Source: Candidatus Micrarchaeia archaeon
GTDB lineage: Archaea; Micrarchaeota; Micrarchaeia; Anstonellales; Bilamarchaeaceae
DNA: 12,555 bases
Assembly: GCA_041650355.1 (NCBI GenBank)
Contig: JBAZLI010000022.1
Span: 1-12,555, forward strand
Direction: 5' to 3'
Shown piece after piece: positions 1 to 6,700 of this stretch (position 1 is its first letter; the number at the start of each line of letters is the position of its first letter). Below the pieces are notes generated by a model. It had not been told where the DNA came from, searched no databases, and worked only from the letters and a program-made list of their open reading frames with translations. A program made the position numbers and the translations under genes.

Positions 1-1
1 A

Positions 2-2179
2 AGCGACAACTACATGTATGGAATACACTTCCAGCGCAACTTCGATGTGGATGCTCACAGCAACCTGATCGCCAACAACACCGTAAATGGAAATGACGTT
101 TATGGGATTTTGATCGAAAGCTTCAACAACAGCCGCAACAACACCGTAACCGGAAACACCCTGACCCACAATACGGATGGCGCCATCTACATAGTGGGGC
201 CAACCGCGTGCGATATAACGGGAGATACTGTGACCGACAACTTCCTCGACTCAAACGGGAACGGGCTCATGGTCGGGCAAACCGATGGCACCACTTTCGC
301 GAACAACACCGTACTCAACAGCAGCAACACCGGCTTCTTTTCATACAAGGCAGCCTCCCGCATCTATGAAAACACTTTATGCGGCAGCGGATGGACCGAC
401 ATGTACTCATACAACTGGTCCGACCATGCGTCAGATGGCGATGACAATACCTGCGACCATTTCGGCGGATGGAACGACAACGGCACCGCGGGCTGCACCA
501 ACCTCTGCCCTAATGTTTCGCTTGCAGTGGTCCTTCTGTTCCCTGAAAACGGCTCGTTTTTCCCAAGCAACGATTCCCTCAACCTCACTTTCATAGCCAA
601 CGACATCCTGAACGGCACCACCCTCAACTGCACCCTCAACATTACAAACACCTACGATAATGCCACCCTGAACGTGGATGCCCAAAGCAGAGTGCCAAAG
701 TCCACATCTGTCGCTGGCCTCGGCGCAGGGAATTACGTGTGGCAGGGAGTATGCATCAACTTTGAAAACCAGACCGGCATTTCCATACCAAGTGCGTTCA
801 TATTGAACGCGGTGTGCGGCAATCTGATATGCGAGTCCAACGAGACCTGCGACAACTGCCCTGTGGACTGCGGCATTTGTCCGTACTGCGGAGATGGGAA
901 CTGCAGTGCAGGCGAGACCTGCACCCGATGCCCAGAAGACTGCGGGAGATGCTCCGGAGGGTCCAGTCCTTACTGCGGGGACGGAAGATGCAACGGAGAT
1001 GAGAATTGCTCCACCTGTGCAGGCGATTGCGGAGCCTGCCCTGGCCCAGTGTGCACTCCTGCAAATTGCAACGGAACCTGCGTAAACGACACCTGTGTGC
1101 TTCCTTACTGCGGAGACAACGCGTGCGGTGCAGGAGAAAACTGCTCCATCTGTCCATCTGACTGCGGCCAATGCCTGTCCCTTCCCATGTGTGGGGACGG
1201 AACGTGCGGCTCGGATGAAAATTGCTCAACCTGCACTGCTGACTGCGGCAATTGCACCATCCCAGTTTGCAGCCCTGCAACGTGCCCAGACGGAGCATGC
1301 ATAAACAACACCTGCGTGGCGCCATATTGCGGCGACGGCTCCTGCAACGCTAATGAAAGCTGCTCCGCATGCGCTTCTGACTGCGGAAAGTGCGCTGATT
1401 GCAATTCTGATTCAGAATGCTCAGCAAGCGAAAGATGCTCGTCCGGCGCATGCATCCAGAAAACCGGATGCGCTTACAGTAATCCAGGCTGCGGGCCTTG
1501 CTTCTTGTGCACCAGCAATGCGTGTGCGCAATCCCCAAGCACGTTCAGCATTGAGGCGCAGCCGGAAGTGCCCGTAAACAGCACTGTTGAAGCCGCCATC
1601 CTGGACCAGAGCGGCTTCCCCGTTGCCGGCCTCCAGGTAAAGGTTATTGACCCGCTTAACTCAACCTCAGGATACACAACCAATTCAACAGGAAAATTCA
1701 CATTCGTTCCATCCATCGCAGGCCAGTATTCGTATCAACTGCCCTGTGAACTGGCCAAGTTCACGAATGCCCTGGCAACATCGGGTTATGACCCGTCAGC
1801 TCCTGCCGGAACCAGGACCCTGATAATCCCGGTCTACGTAACAGAGCCCAGTTCGCTCCAGCTTTCCGTCCTGAGCTTGGGAAAACCCATGCAAGCCAGC
1901 CTCAGCATAGCCAAGCCGGACACTTCAGCAACCGACACGGCGACTGATGCAGGGGGCAGGTACCAGGGCGTCCTTACAGTGCCCGGAAAGTACGTGTTCA
2001 CGATAACCGCGTACAATGCGAAGAGCCTTGCCGCCGACATTGAGCTAAGCCCGCTTCCAGCGGCAAGAGGAATACTGGAAGAGCCGGCATTCTGGGTGCT
2101 CCTTATCCTGCTGTTCGTGCTGCTCGCATCCGCCTACCTCCTCAGGAACCGGCTCATTCCATCGCTCGCGCGAAAATGA
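2..2179 (+). CDS. Large surface protein, 5'-truncated: beta-helix repeats, Cys-rich repeats, C-terminal membrane anchor
   Basis: The frame is open to the left edge, and the four codons before the ATG at 14 (S-D-N-Y) continue the repeat pattern, so the gene starts outside the window. Numbered from that ATG: residues 1 to about 130 are Asn/Thr-rich with recurring NNTVxGN-like strands, typical of right-handed parallel beta-helix (NosD/PbH1) folds. Residues about 165-265 look like an Ig-type beta-sandwich. Residues 268-460 hold six Cys-rich repeats, CGDGxC-x3-ENC-x2-C-x2-DCGxC. About 520-580 resembles a carboxypeptidase-regulatory/Big-type domain (FPVAGLQV...TNSTGKFTF). About 693-712 is one hydrophobic segment followed by a basic tail, so the protein is probably anchored with its bulk outside. 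More than two dozen N-x-S/T sequons suggest heavy glycosylation. Ligand or enzymatic role is unknown. Adhesion or cell-envelope function is inference. Confidence 0.85.
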   Translation, partial: SDNYMYGIHFQRNFDVDAHSNLIANNTVNGNDVYGILIESFNNSRNNTVTGNTLTHNTDGAIYIVGPTACDITGDTVTDNFLDSNGNGLMVGQTDGTTFANNTVLNSSNTGFFSYKAASRIYENTLCGSGWTDMYSYNWSDHASDGDDNTCDHFGGWNDNGTAGCTNLCPNVSLAVVLLFPENGSFFPSNDSLNLTFIANDILNGTTLNCTLNITNTYDNATLNVDAQSRVPKSTSVAGLGAGNYVWQGVCINFENQTGISIPSAFILNAVCGNLICESNETCDNCPVDCGICPYCGDGNCSAGETCTRCPEDCGRCSGGSSPYCGDGRCNGDENCSTCAGDCGACPGPVCTPANCNGTCVNDTCVLPYCGDNACGAGENCSICPSDCGQCLSLPMCGDGTCGSDENCSTCTADCGNCTIPVCSPATCPDGACINNTCVAPYCGDGSCNANESCSACASDCGKCADCNSDSECSASERCSSGACIQKTGCAYSNPGCGPCFLCTSNACAQSPSTFSIEAQPEVPVNSTVEAAILDQSGFPVAGLQVKVIDPLNSTSGYTTNSTGKFTFVPSIAGQYSYQLPCELAKFTNALATSGYDPSAPAGTRTLIIPVYVTEPSSLQLSVLSLGKPMQASLSIAKPDTSATDTATDAGGRYQGVLTVPGKYVFTITAYNAKSLAADIELSPLPAARGILEEPAFWVLLILLFVLLASAYLLRNRLIPSLARK
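815..1393 (+). repeat. Six Cys-rich protein repeats, partly arranged as a ~72-residue tandem super-repeat
   Basis: Inside the surface-protein gene, six copies of CGDGxCxxxENCxxCxxDCGxC begin at Cys residues 268, 292, 321, 366, 393 and 439 (numbered from the ATG at 14). Copies 3-4 and 5-6 form a larger duplicated block. Each block has a CGDG repeat, a spacer of the form C-(S/T)-P-A-x-C...(N)-(D/N)-T-C-V-x-P, then a second CGDG repeat. The period is 72-73 residues (nt 974 to 1190, and 1109 to 1328). Synonymous positions differ between blocks, so the duplication is not recent. The regular cysteines suggest disulfides, and the D/N/G-rich loops might bind metal, but neither is shown by the sequence. 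Confidence 0.85.
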
Positions 2180-2185
2180 ACTTCG

Positions 2186-2206
2186 TTGGAATCGGATAAT
2201 TTCCAA
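2186..2206 (+). terminator. Short inverted repeat after the surface-protein gene
   Basis: TTGGAA (2186-2191) and TTCCAA (2201-2206) form a perfect 6-bp stem around a 9-base loop. It lies seven bases after the stop of the surface-protein gene and 25 bases before the permease start. It could be a weak terminator, an mRNA 3'-end structure or an operator. There is no strong T-run after it, so termination is uncertain and chance is possible. Confidence 0.25.
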
Positions 2207-2230
2207 GAAAGAGAAATTGGATGAATTCAG

Positions 2231-3466
2231 ATGGCAAAACTGAACCGCACGCTCTCGCTTTTTGACGCGGTCAACATCGCTCTCGGCTCAATAATAGGCG
2301 CAGGCATCTTCGTGATACTGGGCTCTGCTGCAGGCATCGCAGGCCCTGCAGTTTTCCTTTCAGTGCTGGTAGCCGCCGCGGTTGCGCTGATGACAGGCCT
2401 GGCAAGCTCAGGGCTGAGCAGGCGCTTCCCGAAAAGCGGCGGAGCCTATCTCTTCGCAAGGGAAGCGATTTCCCATTCCGCAGGATTCATAGTGGGTTGG
2501 ATCTGGCTTTTTTCCAACATAGCGGCCGGCGCGACCGTGGCAGTCGGATTCGGTCATTATCTCGCCTTCTTCCTCCCTTCCGTGCCCGCCAACCTGGCGG
2601 CCGCTCTGATAGTGTTACTCGCGACTGCGATAAACCTCCTGGGAGCAGGCCAGTCCAGCAAGGTCAACAACGTGCTCGTCGCCCTGAAAGTGCTCATACT
2701 CCTAGCTTTCGTCGCCGTCTCATTATTTTTCTTCAAGCCAGCCAATTTCTCACCTCTCGCTCCTTTCGGAATTGCCGGGATACTCGCAGGAGCCGCAACG
2801 ATTTTCTTCGCCTATGCAGGATTCGCGCGCGTCGCAGTGATTGCGGACGAGGTGAAAAATCCGGAAGTGAACGTCCCAAAAGCCACGATAATCTCCATAG
2901 CAGTTTCAACCCTGCTCTATTCCGCAGTCGCGGTAGGTGCGGTGGGCCTCGCGGGCTGGCAGGCGCTTTCGGAATCCGGCTCGCCGCTCGCAGACGCGCT
3001 TGCCTCTGTCGGGCTGGGCTTCGGCGCATCCATAATAGCCGCAGGCGCCCTCATAGCCACCGGCACAGTGGTGCTTTCCTCAGTTCTCGGCCTTTCAAGG
3101 CTCGCATTTACCATGGCCGAAGCGAAAGAGCTTCCGGGCTGGCTTGGCGCAATAGGGAAATCATCTGTCCCAGCAAATTCCATACTCGTGAGCGGCGCAG
3201 CCACGCTCCTGTTCGCGCTTTTCGCGGACCTTCCGCACATAGCCTACATAAGCAGTTTCTCCCTGCTTCTCTACTATGCGGCGATAAACCTGAGTGGAAT
3301 CAGAATACTGGATGGAAATGCTCGTTACGCGGCATTCGGCGGCCTCCTTTCCTGCGCGATTCTCATGTTCAGCCTGCCGCTCCAGTCCTGGCTGGTGGGA
3401 TTGGCGGCAGTAACACTAGGAATACTATACTATCTACTATTCGTAAGGGAAAGAGGAAAAAATTAA
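2231..3466 (+). CDS. APC-superfamily amino-acid permease
   Basis: A 411-residue very hydrophobic protein with about twelve membrane segments, the usual size for compact amino acid-polyamine-organocation (APC) transporters. The unwound TM1 motif is present near residues 20-27 (IIGAGIFV), where family members bind the amino and carboxyl groups of the substrate. The family signature around TM6 and its following loop is also clear (FFAYAGF...ADEVKNPEVNVPKA, about residues 195-220), as is the SGGAYLF motif after TM2. Members move amino acids or related amines by proton symport or exchange; the substrate cannot be read from sequence. The ATG at 2231 follows GGATG with a 7-base gap, a variant of the GGTG site used elsewhere here. 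The gene lies 51 bases after the surface-protein gene and converges on the Cys-rich gene, seven bases away. Confidence 0.9.
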   Translation: MAKLNRTLSLFDAVNIALGSIIGAGIFVILGSAAGIAGPAVFLSVLVAAAVALMTGLASSGLSRRFPKSGGAYLFAREAISHSAGFIVGWIWLFSNIAAGATVAVGFGHYLAFFLPSVPANLAAALIVLLATAINLLGAGQSSKVNNVLVALKVLILLAFVAVSLFFFKPANFSPLAPFGIAGILAGAATIFFAYAGFARVAVIADEVKNPEVNVPKATIISIAVSTLLYSAVAVGAVGLAGWQALSESGSPLADALASVGLGFGASIIAAGALIATGTVVLSSVLGLSRLAFTMAEAKELPGWLGAIGKSSVPANSILVSGAATLLFALFADLPHIAYISSFSLLLYYAAINLSGIRILDGNARYAAFGGLLSCAILMFSLPLQSWLVGLAAVTLGILYYLLFVRERGKN

Positions 3467-3473
3467 AAGAAAA
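3457..3473 (-). terminator. T-rich tract after the minus-strand Cys-rich gene
   Basis: Read on the minus strand, the bases just after the stop codon at 3474-3476 are runs of T (TTTTCTTTTAATTTTTT). Archaeal RNA polymerase commonly stops at such oligo-T tracts without a hairpin. The tract overlaps the last codons and stop of the convergent permease gene. On the plus strand it is A-rich, so it would not end permease transcription the same way. Confidence 0.4.
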
Positions 3474-4019
3474 TTACGGAAGCGTGACGTCATCGCAGGT
3501 TCCGTACCCTGCCGGCGCCTTGCAGTTGTTGTCCTTCGCGTATTGCAGAAGCCCCTGATACGCTGTGACCAGGCTGGGGCAGTCTTCTGTGCACTTGTTT
3601 TCGTACACGCCCATCCTGTCGTAGAAATCCCGCGCCCTCGCGACTCCGTTGAAATTGGCCGAAGCGCAGGAATAGCAGCCAGGGCTGTTCTCCTGGTCGT
3701 ACTCGGTCTTGGCAGTCTGGTAGTCGCTGCAGCAGGAAGCGCATTTTCCGCACAGGTCCATTACGCGGAGGTTGCGGCATTCACTGCTCTGCGTCATCAG
3801 GTTGCTGGTCAGAGAACTCAGCGTAGCAGTGGAAGCGCAATTGGACATGCTTACATTGCCCGTGCCTCCGGCGCATAAACTCGGAGACGCCACAGTGGTC
3901 CCGTCCGGACACACGTACTCCTTTTGCGCATAATTCAGCTTCACCCAGCCATTGCCGAACTCCACGCACCCGAATGCGAGAATCAGGGCCAAAAACAACA
4001 TCACGAACACCATCCTCAT
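3474..4019 (-). CDS. Small secreted or membrane-tethered Cys-rich protein, unknown function
   Basis: A 181-residue protein with an N-terminal hydrophobic stretch (about residues 3-17, VFVMLFLALILAFG) right before Cys18. This is either a signal peptide or an anchor. The LAFGC ending is only a loose match to a lipobox because of Phe at -2, so lipidation is doubtful. The mature part has 14 further cysteines, including CGKCASCC near the middle, and otherwise looks polar and helical; several disulfides outside the cell are likely. I do not recognise the family. The start at 4019 is supported by GGTG five bases upstream on the minus strand, the same arrangement as in the ribosomal operon. A second Met at residue 3 is a less likely start. 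It is transcribed divergently from the ribosomal operon. Confidence 0.75.
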   Translation of the reverse strand: MRMVFVMLFLALILAFGCVEFGNGWVKLNYAQKEYVCPDGTTVASPSLCAGGTGNVSMSNCASTATLSSLTSNLMTQSSECRNLRVMDLCGKCASCCSDYQTAKTEYDQENSPGCYSCASANFNGVARARDFYDRMGVYENKCTEDCPSLVTAYQGLLQYAKDNNCKAPAGYGTCDDVTLP

Positions 4020-4080
4020 TCAATCACCTGGTAGGCACTTCAGGCCGCACAATTAAAAATATTGGCAAAATCCGGCGTTC

Positions 4081-4089
4081 ATTTAATTG
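4081..4089 (-). promoter_or_regulatory. Possible TATA element for the minus-strand Cys-rich gene
   Basis: On the minus strand this reads as an AATTAAAT-like element about 65 bases before the start codon, so a transcript starting about 25 bases later would include the GGTG site. A second T-rich element at 4050-4059 is closer but would place the transcript start inside the ribosome binding site. The choice between them, or the palindromic box at 4157-4164, is open. Confidence 0.25.
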
Positions 4090-4156
4090 ATGCGAGCTGG
4101 AAATCCAGTATTTTTCAAAGGTTTATGCGGTTCGAAGTGGACCAAATTCGCCAACC

Positions 4157-4164
4157 TTTATAAA
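4157..4164 (+). promoter_or_regulatory. Probable TATA box for the ribosomal protein operon
   Basis: TTTATAAA matches the archaeal TATA consensus and is preceded by CGCCAACC, a moderate BRE-like context. A start about 25 bases downstream would give a leader of about 160 bases before the S17P ATG. The element is self-complementary. On the minus strand it is preceded by GGAAGAG, which is at least as good a BRE-like sequence, so direction cannot be fixed from sequence. Confidence 0.45.
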
Positions 4165-4273
4165 CTCTTCCCAGGAATATTCTTCCACTACGCTCAGCAG
4201 CCGGTATCTTTCAGACTCGTTCCAAGCATGCCGGCGCGCATTTCGAAACCTTTCCCCGCACGGATGAATTCTC

Positions 4274-4310
4274 TGCGTAGGGGGGAAGAAATCGGGATGT
4301 CCGTTACGCA
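4274..4310 (+). promoter_or_regulatory. Inverted repeat in the S17P leader
   Basis: TGCGTA (4274-4279) and TACGCA (4305-4310) are perfect reverse complements around a 25-base purine-rich loop. The right arm ends 38 bases before the S17P start. Ribosomal operons are often controlled by a ribosomal protein binding a leader structure, and this is a candidate. A 6-bp stem with a long loop can also arise by chance. Confidence 0.2.
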
Positions 4311-4348
4311 TGCTGTCGCTTCAGCCAGTAATGAACCGGGATGATGAT

Positions 4349-4654
4349 ATGGATAAATGCGATGACAAGAACTGCTTCGTGCACGGAAACCTGAAAGTGA
4401 GGGGCTCGAGGATAGTCGGGGAAGTGGTGAGCGACAAGGGCAAGCGCACCGTAATCGTGGAGAGGAACATCTCCAGCATAATGCCCAAGTACAACAGGAT
4501 TTCAAAAGAGCGCAGCCGGGTCGCAGCGCACAACCCGCCGTGCATAAACGCGAAGACCGGGGACACAGTGCGCATAGGCGAGACGAGGAAGATAAGCAAG
4601 ATAAAGGCCTGGACCGTTGTCGAAGTGATAACCGCGGCCAAGGGGAAAGCATAA
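4349..4654 (+). CDS. rps17p: 30S ribosomal protein S17P (uS17)
   Basis: uS17 is a primary binder of 16S rRNA in the small subunit. This 101-residue form has the archaeal N-terminal signature (CDDKNCFVHGNLKVRG), then the OB-fold core VVSDKGKRTVIVER and the C-terminal GDTVRIGETR...KAWTVVEV. ATGs in frame lie at 4310, 4331 and 4349. I chose 4349 because GGATG precedes it by five bases, the spacing used across the operon, while the other two have no site. The longer forms (114 or 107 residues) would be possible from leaderless transcripts. It is the first gene of the operon and is followed 24 bases later by L14P. Confidence 0.93.
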   Translation: MDKCDDKNCFVHGNLKVRGSRIVGEVVSDKGKRTVIVERNISSIMPKYNRISKERSRVAAHNPPCINAKTGDTVRIGETRKISKIKAWTVVEVITAAKGKA

Positions 4655-4667
4655 TCCACTCATGGAA

Positions 4668-4671
4668 GGTG
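4668..4671 (+). promoter_or_regulatory. Ribosome binding site deciding the L14P start
   Basis: GGTG, within GGTGAT, lies seven bases before the ATG at 4679. A TTG at 4673 in the same frame overlaps this site and cannot be the start. Confidence 0.75.
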
Positions 4672-4678
4672 ATTGCAG

Positions 4679-5077
4679 ATGAAAGGACTCGGTTCTCATA
4701 TCGTAAGGTGCCTGCCCGTGGGCGCAAGGGTTACCTGCCACGACAACAGCGGCGCCAAGGAAGTTGAAATAATCAACGTGCTCACGCTCAAAGGGGTGCG
4801 CGGCCGCGTTCCAACCGCAGGGATAGGGGACGTGGTAATCGCTTCGGTGAAGAAGGGCAAGCCGGAAATGGTGAAGAAAGTGGTGCGCGCCCTCATCGTG
4901 AGGCAGAAGAAGGCGTTCAAGCGCGCCAACGGCATGACCGTGCAGTTCGAGGACAACGCAGCAGTCCTTGTGACCGAGGACGGTTTGCCGATAGGCACCG
5001 AAATCAAGGGCGTGGTGGCCAAGGAGATTACCGAGAGGTACCCCAAGGTTTCCGCCATAGCCCCCGGAGTGATATAA
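4679..5077 (+). CDS. rpl14p: 50S ribosomal protein L14P (uL14)
   Basis: uL14 sits at the subunit interface of the large subunit, near the sarcin-ricin loop, and takes part in inter-subunit bridges. The 132-residue product has the typical archaeal length and core: GARVTCHDNSGAKEVEII near the N-terminus, GVRGRVPTAGIGDVVIASVKKGKPE in the middle, and VRQKKAFKRANG...FEDNAAVLV toward the end. The ATG at 4679 is chosen over the TTG two codons upstream because that codon falls inside the ribosome binding site. It sits between S17P and L24P, the conserved spc order. Confidence 0.96.
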   Translation: MKGLGSHIVRCLPVGARVTCHDNSGAKEVEIINVLTLKGVRGRVPTAGIGDVVIASVKKGKPEMVKKVVRALIVRQKKAFKRANGMTVQFEDNAAVLVTEDGLPIGTEIKGVVAKEITERYPKVSAIAPGVI

Positions 5078-5079
5078 TC

Positions 5080-5083
5080 GGTG
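5080..5083 (+). promoter_or_regulatory. Ribosome binding site deciding the L24P start
   Basis: GGTG precedes the paired ATGs at 5087 and 5090 by three and six bases. The GTG at 5081 is part of the site itself. The six-base gap matches the other genes, favouring 5090. Confidence 0.65.
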
Positions 5084-5089
5084 GTTATG

Positions 5090-5464
5090 ATGAAAAAGGA
5101 CACTGAAAGAAAGAAATTCCACGAAGCGAAGCTCCACGAGCTGAGGCCCAGGATGCACATGCATCTTTCCAAGGACCTCAGGACGAAACTCAAAATCAAG
5201 AATCGCGCGCTCCTTGTGAACAAGGGGGACAGCGTGAGGATTATGCGCGGCTCGGGCAAGGGGAAGACCGCGAAAGTGGGCCGCGTGAGCTACGCGAAAG
5301 GCGTGGTTTACCTGGAGGGAATCTCGCGCAAGAACGCGAAAGGGACCGAAATCCTCATTCCGTTCCAGGCCTCGAACCTCCTGCTCCTCGAGCTCAACAT
5401 GAGCGAAGGGAGGAAGAGGCAGTTCGGAATGCCCGCCGAGCAGAAAGGCGAAGTGAAAGTTTAG
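5090..5464 (+). CDS. rpl24p: 50S ribosomal protein L24P (uL24)
   Basis: uL24 is an early assembly protein of the large subunit and lies near the tunnel exit. The 124-residue product has the archaeal form. A basic N-terminal extension (about residues 1-40, ending RTKLKIKNRALLVNKGD) precedes a KOW motif (DSVRIMRGSGKGKTAKVGRV), then YLEGISRKNAKG and a C-terminal tail EGRKRQFGM. The start at 5090 is set by spacing to GGTG. 5087 would add one Met and 5081 is unlikely. It begins 12 bases after L14P and ends 18 bases before S4e. Confidence 0.95.
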   Translation: MKKDTERKKFHEAKLHELRPRMHMHLSKDLRTKLKIKNRALLVNKGDSVRIMRGSGKGKTAKVGRVSYAKGVVYLEGISRKNAKGTEILIPFQASNLLLLELNMSEGRKRQFGMPAEQKGEVKV

Positions 5465-5482
5465 GCTTGAAAAGGTGGAACG

Positions 5483-6181
5483 ATGGCTAAGAAAGGACGA
5501 ACATATCACACGAAAAGAATCGCAATCACGAAAGCTATACCTGTGAGCGACAAGAAAGCGAACACGTTCATGATAAGCACCGATCCAGGCCCGCATCCGC
5601 GGAGCAAGGCAATCCCCCTGGGAGTGCTCCTGCGCGAAGTGCTCGGCGTGACCCGGACAGCATCCGAGAGTAGGAAGGTGCTCAACTCCAAAAGCGTCCT
5701 CGTGGACGGAAAGCCCAGGAGGGAGCCCAAGTTCCCGGTAGGCCTGATGGACGTGGTTTCGTTCCCGAAGGTGAACCGCTCCTACAGGATAGTTGTGAAC
5801 AGGAAGAGCCAGCTGGTTCCGCTCGAGATAAAGCACTCAAGCTCGAAAATCGGGAAGGTGGTGAACAAGCACACGGTCCGCGGCGGAAAGACAACAATCA
5901 CGCTTCACGATGGAAGGAACATACTCGCGGACAACAACGTGCGCGTGGGGGACAGCGCGGTAATCTCTGTCCCGGACCAGAAGGTCGCGAAGGTCCTCAA
6001 GTTCGAGCCCGGCGCCAAATGCCTCGTCACCGAGGGCGCGCATGCGGGCGTGGTCGCGAAGCTCGAGGAAGTCATCAAGAGGGAAGGAAGCTGGACCGAG
6101 GCGCGGCTCAAGGGGGCCGAGGAATTCGTCACGGTAGCTAAATACCTCTTCGTCGTGGACGATTCATTCGAAGGTGCATGA
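5483..6181 (+). CDS. rps4e: 30S ribosomal protein S4e (eS4)
   Basis: eS4 occurs only in archaea and eukaryotes, which identifies the domain of this organism. The 232-residue protein, near the usual length, has the N-terminal basic segment with GPHPRSKAIPLGVLLREVLG, an S4-type RNA-binding domain (residues about 50-110, ASESRKVLNSKSVLVDGKP), a central region with VRGGKTTITLHDGRNI, and a KOW-like C-terminal part (KCLVTEGAHAGVVAKLEEV). GGTG lies five bases before the ATG. Its final codons contain the ribosome binding site of L5P, and its stop overlaps an upstream in-frame ATG of L5P, so the two are probably translationally coupled. Confidence 0.96.
   Translation: MAKKGRTYHTKRIAITKAIPVSDKKANTFMISTDPGPHPRSKAIPLGVLLREVLGVTRTASESRKVLNSKSVLVDGKPRREPKFPVGLMDVVSFPKVNRSYRIVVNRKSQLVPLEIKHSSSKIGKVVNKHTVRGGKTTITLHDGRNILADNNVRVGDSAVISVPDQKVAKVLKFEPGAKCLVTEGAHAGVVAKLEEVIKREGSWTEARLKGAEEFVTVAKYLFVVDDSFEGA
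6173..6176 (+). promoter_or_regulatory. Ribosome binding site of L5P within the end of S4e
   Basis: GGTG is inside the penultimate codons of S4e. The ATG at 6178 is only one base away, too close for initiation from this site. The ATG at 6184 is seven bases away and fits the pattern of the operon. Confidence 0.65.
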
Positions 6182-6183
6182 TT

Positions 6184-6699
6184 ATGGAATCCAACCCCAT
6201 GAGGGAAGCTGTGATAGAGAAAGTCACGGTGAACGTAGGCGTCGGCTCTCCGGGCGAGAGGATGGACGGCATAAAAGCCGTCGTGGAAAAGCTCGCGGGC
6301 GCGAAATTCGTGGAAACCAAGGCGAGGAAGAGGAACCCGGTGTTCAAGCTCCGCGTCGGCCTGCCCATAGGGCTCAAGACCACCCTGCGCGGGAAGAAGG
6401 CGCTGGATTTCCTGAACCGCGCGCTCGATTCCAGGAAGAGGAAGCTTAACGCATCCTGCTTCGACAAGCTCGGGAATTTCTCTTTCGGCGTGAAGGAGTA
6501 CATAGATTTTCCGGGCGCGAAATACAACCCCGCGGTGGGCGTGTTCGGCTTTGATGTTTGCGTGACGCTAAGGCGCAAGGGCAGCAGGGTGGGAGCCAGG
6601 ATGCGCGTCCCGGGAAAGGTGGGGAAGAAGCACATGCTCACAAAGGCAGACGGGCTTGAGTTCGCAAAGTCAAAACTCAACGCCAAGATGGAGGAATAG
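6184..6699 (+). CDS. rpl5p: 50S ribosomal protein L5P (uL5)
   Basis: uL5 binds 5S rRNA and the central protuberance of the large subunit. The 171-residue product shows the archaeal pattern: NPMREAVIEKVTVNVGVG at the N-terminus, FVETKARKRNPVFKLRVGLPIGLKTTLRG, then GNFSFGVKEYIDFPGAKYNP and the end region GVFGFDVCVTLRRKGSRV. A start at 6178 would overlap the S4e stop by ATGA and add two residues. I prefer 6184 because of the spacing to GGTG. S14P follows ten bases later. Confidence 0.95.
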   Translation: MESNPMREAVIEKVTVNVGVGSPGERMDGIKAVVEKLAGAKFVETKARKRNPVFKLRVGLPIGLKTTLRGKKALDFLNRALDSRKRKLNASCFDKLGNFSFGVKEYIDFPGAKYNPAVGVFGFDVCVTLRRKGSRVGARMRVPGKVGKKHMLTKADGLEFAKSKLNAKMEE

Positions 6700-6700
6700 G

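Larger units (their letters stand above)
4020..4348. other. Gene-free divergent intergenic region with promoter-like sequences and operon leader
   Basis: This 329-base stretch separates the minus-strand Cys-rich gene from the ribosomal operon. Its left half is AT-rich with several TATA-like stretches (around 4050-4059, 4081-4088, 4120-4125 and 4157-4164). The right half is more GC-rich and may be a transcribed leader for S17P. A plus-strand open frame at 4090-4344 has no GGTG site and resembles no protein I know. In particular I see no L29P or Rnp1, which often sit here in archaea. I see no tRNA. Confidence 0.6.

Noticed and set aside
2497..3558. Plus-strand open frame overlapping the permease
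   Set aside because: It is Arg/Ser-rich and lies in another frame of a clear membrane transporter, with no binding site or family match.
4097..4115. CTGG-AAAT-CCAG followed by a T-run as a terminator
   Set aside because: The stem is only 4 bp and no plus-strand gene ends just upstream, so there is no transcript for it to terminate.
4090..4344. Plus-strand open frame before S17P as a possible L29P or Rnp1 gene
   Set aside because: It has no GGTG site, includes the probable TATA box, and shows none of the motifs of L29P, SUI1 or Rnp1.
4310..4348. Longer S17P starting at ATG 4310 or 4331
   Set aside because: Neither ATG has a binding site and the extra residues do not resemble S17P; 4349 has GGATG at the usual spacing. 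Leaderless initiation is not excluded.
4502..5836. Long minus-strand open frame opposite S17P-S4e
   Set aside because: It is His/Leu-rich, spans five clear plus-strand genes or parts of them, and resembles no protein; a composition shadow.
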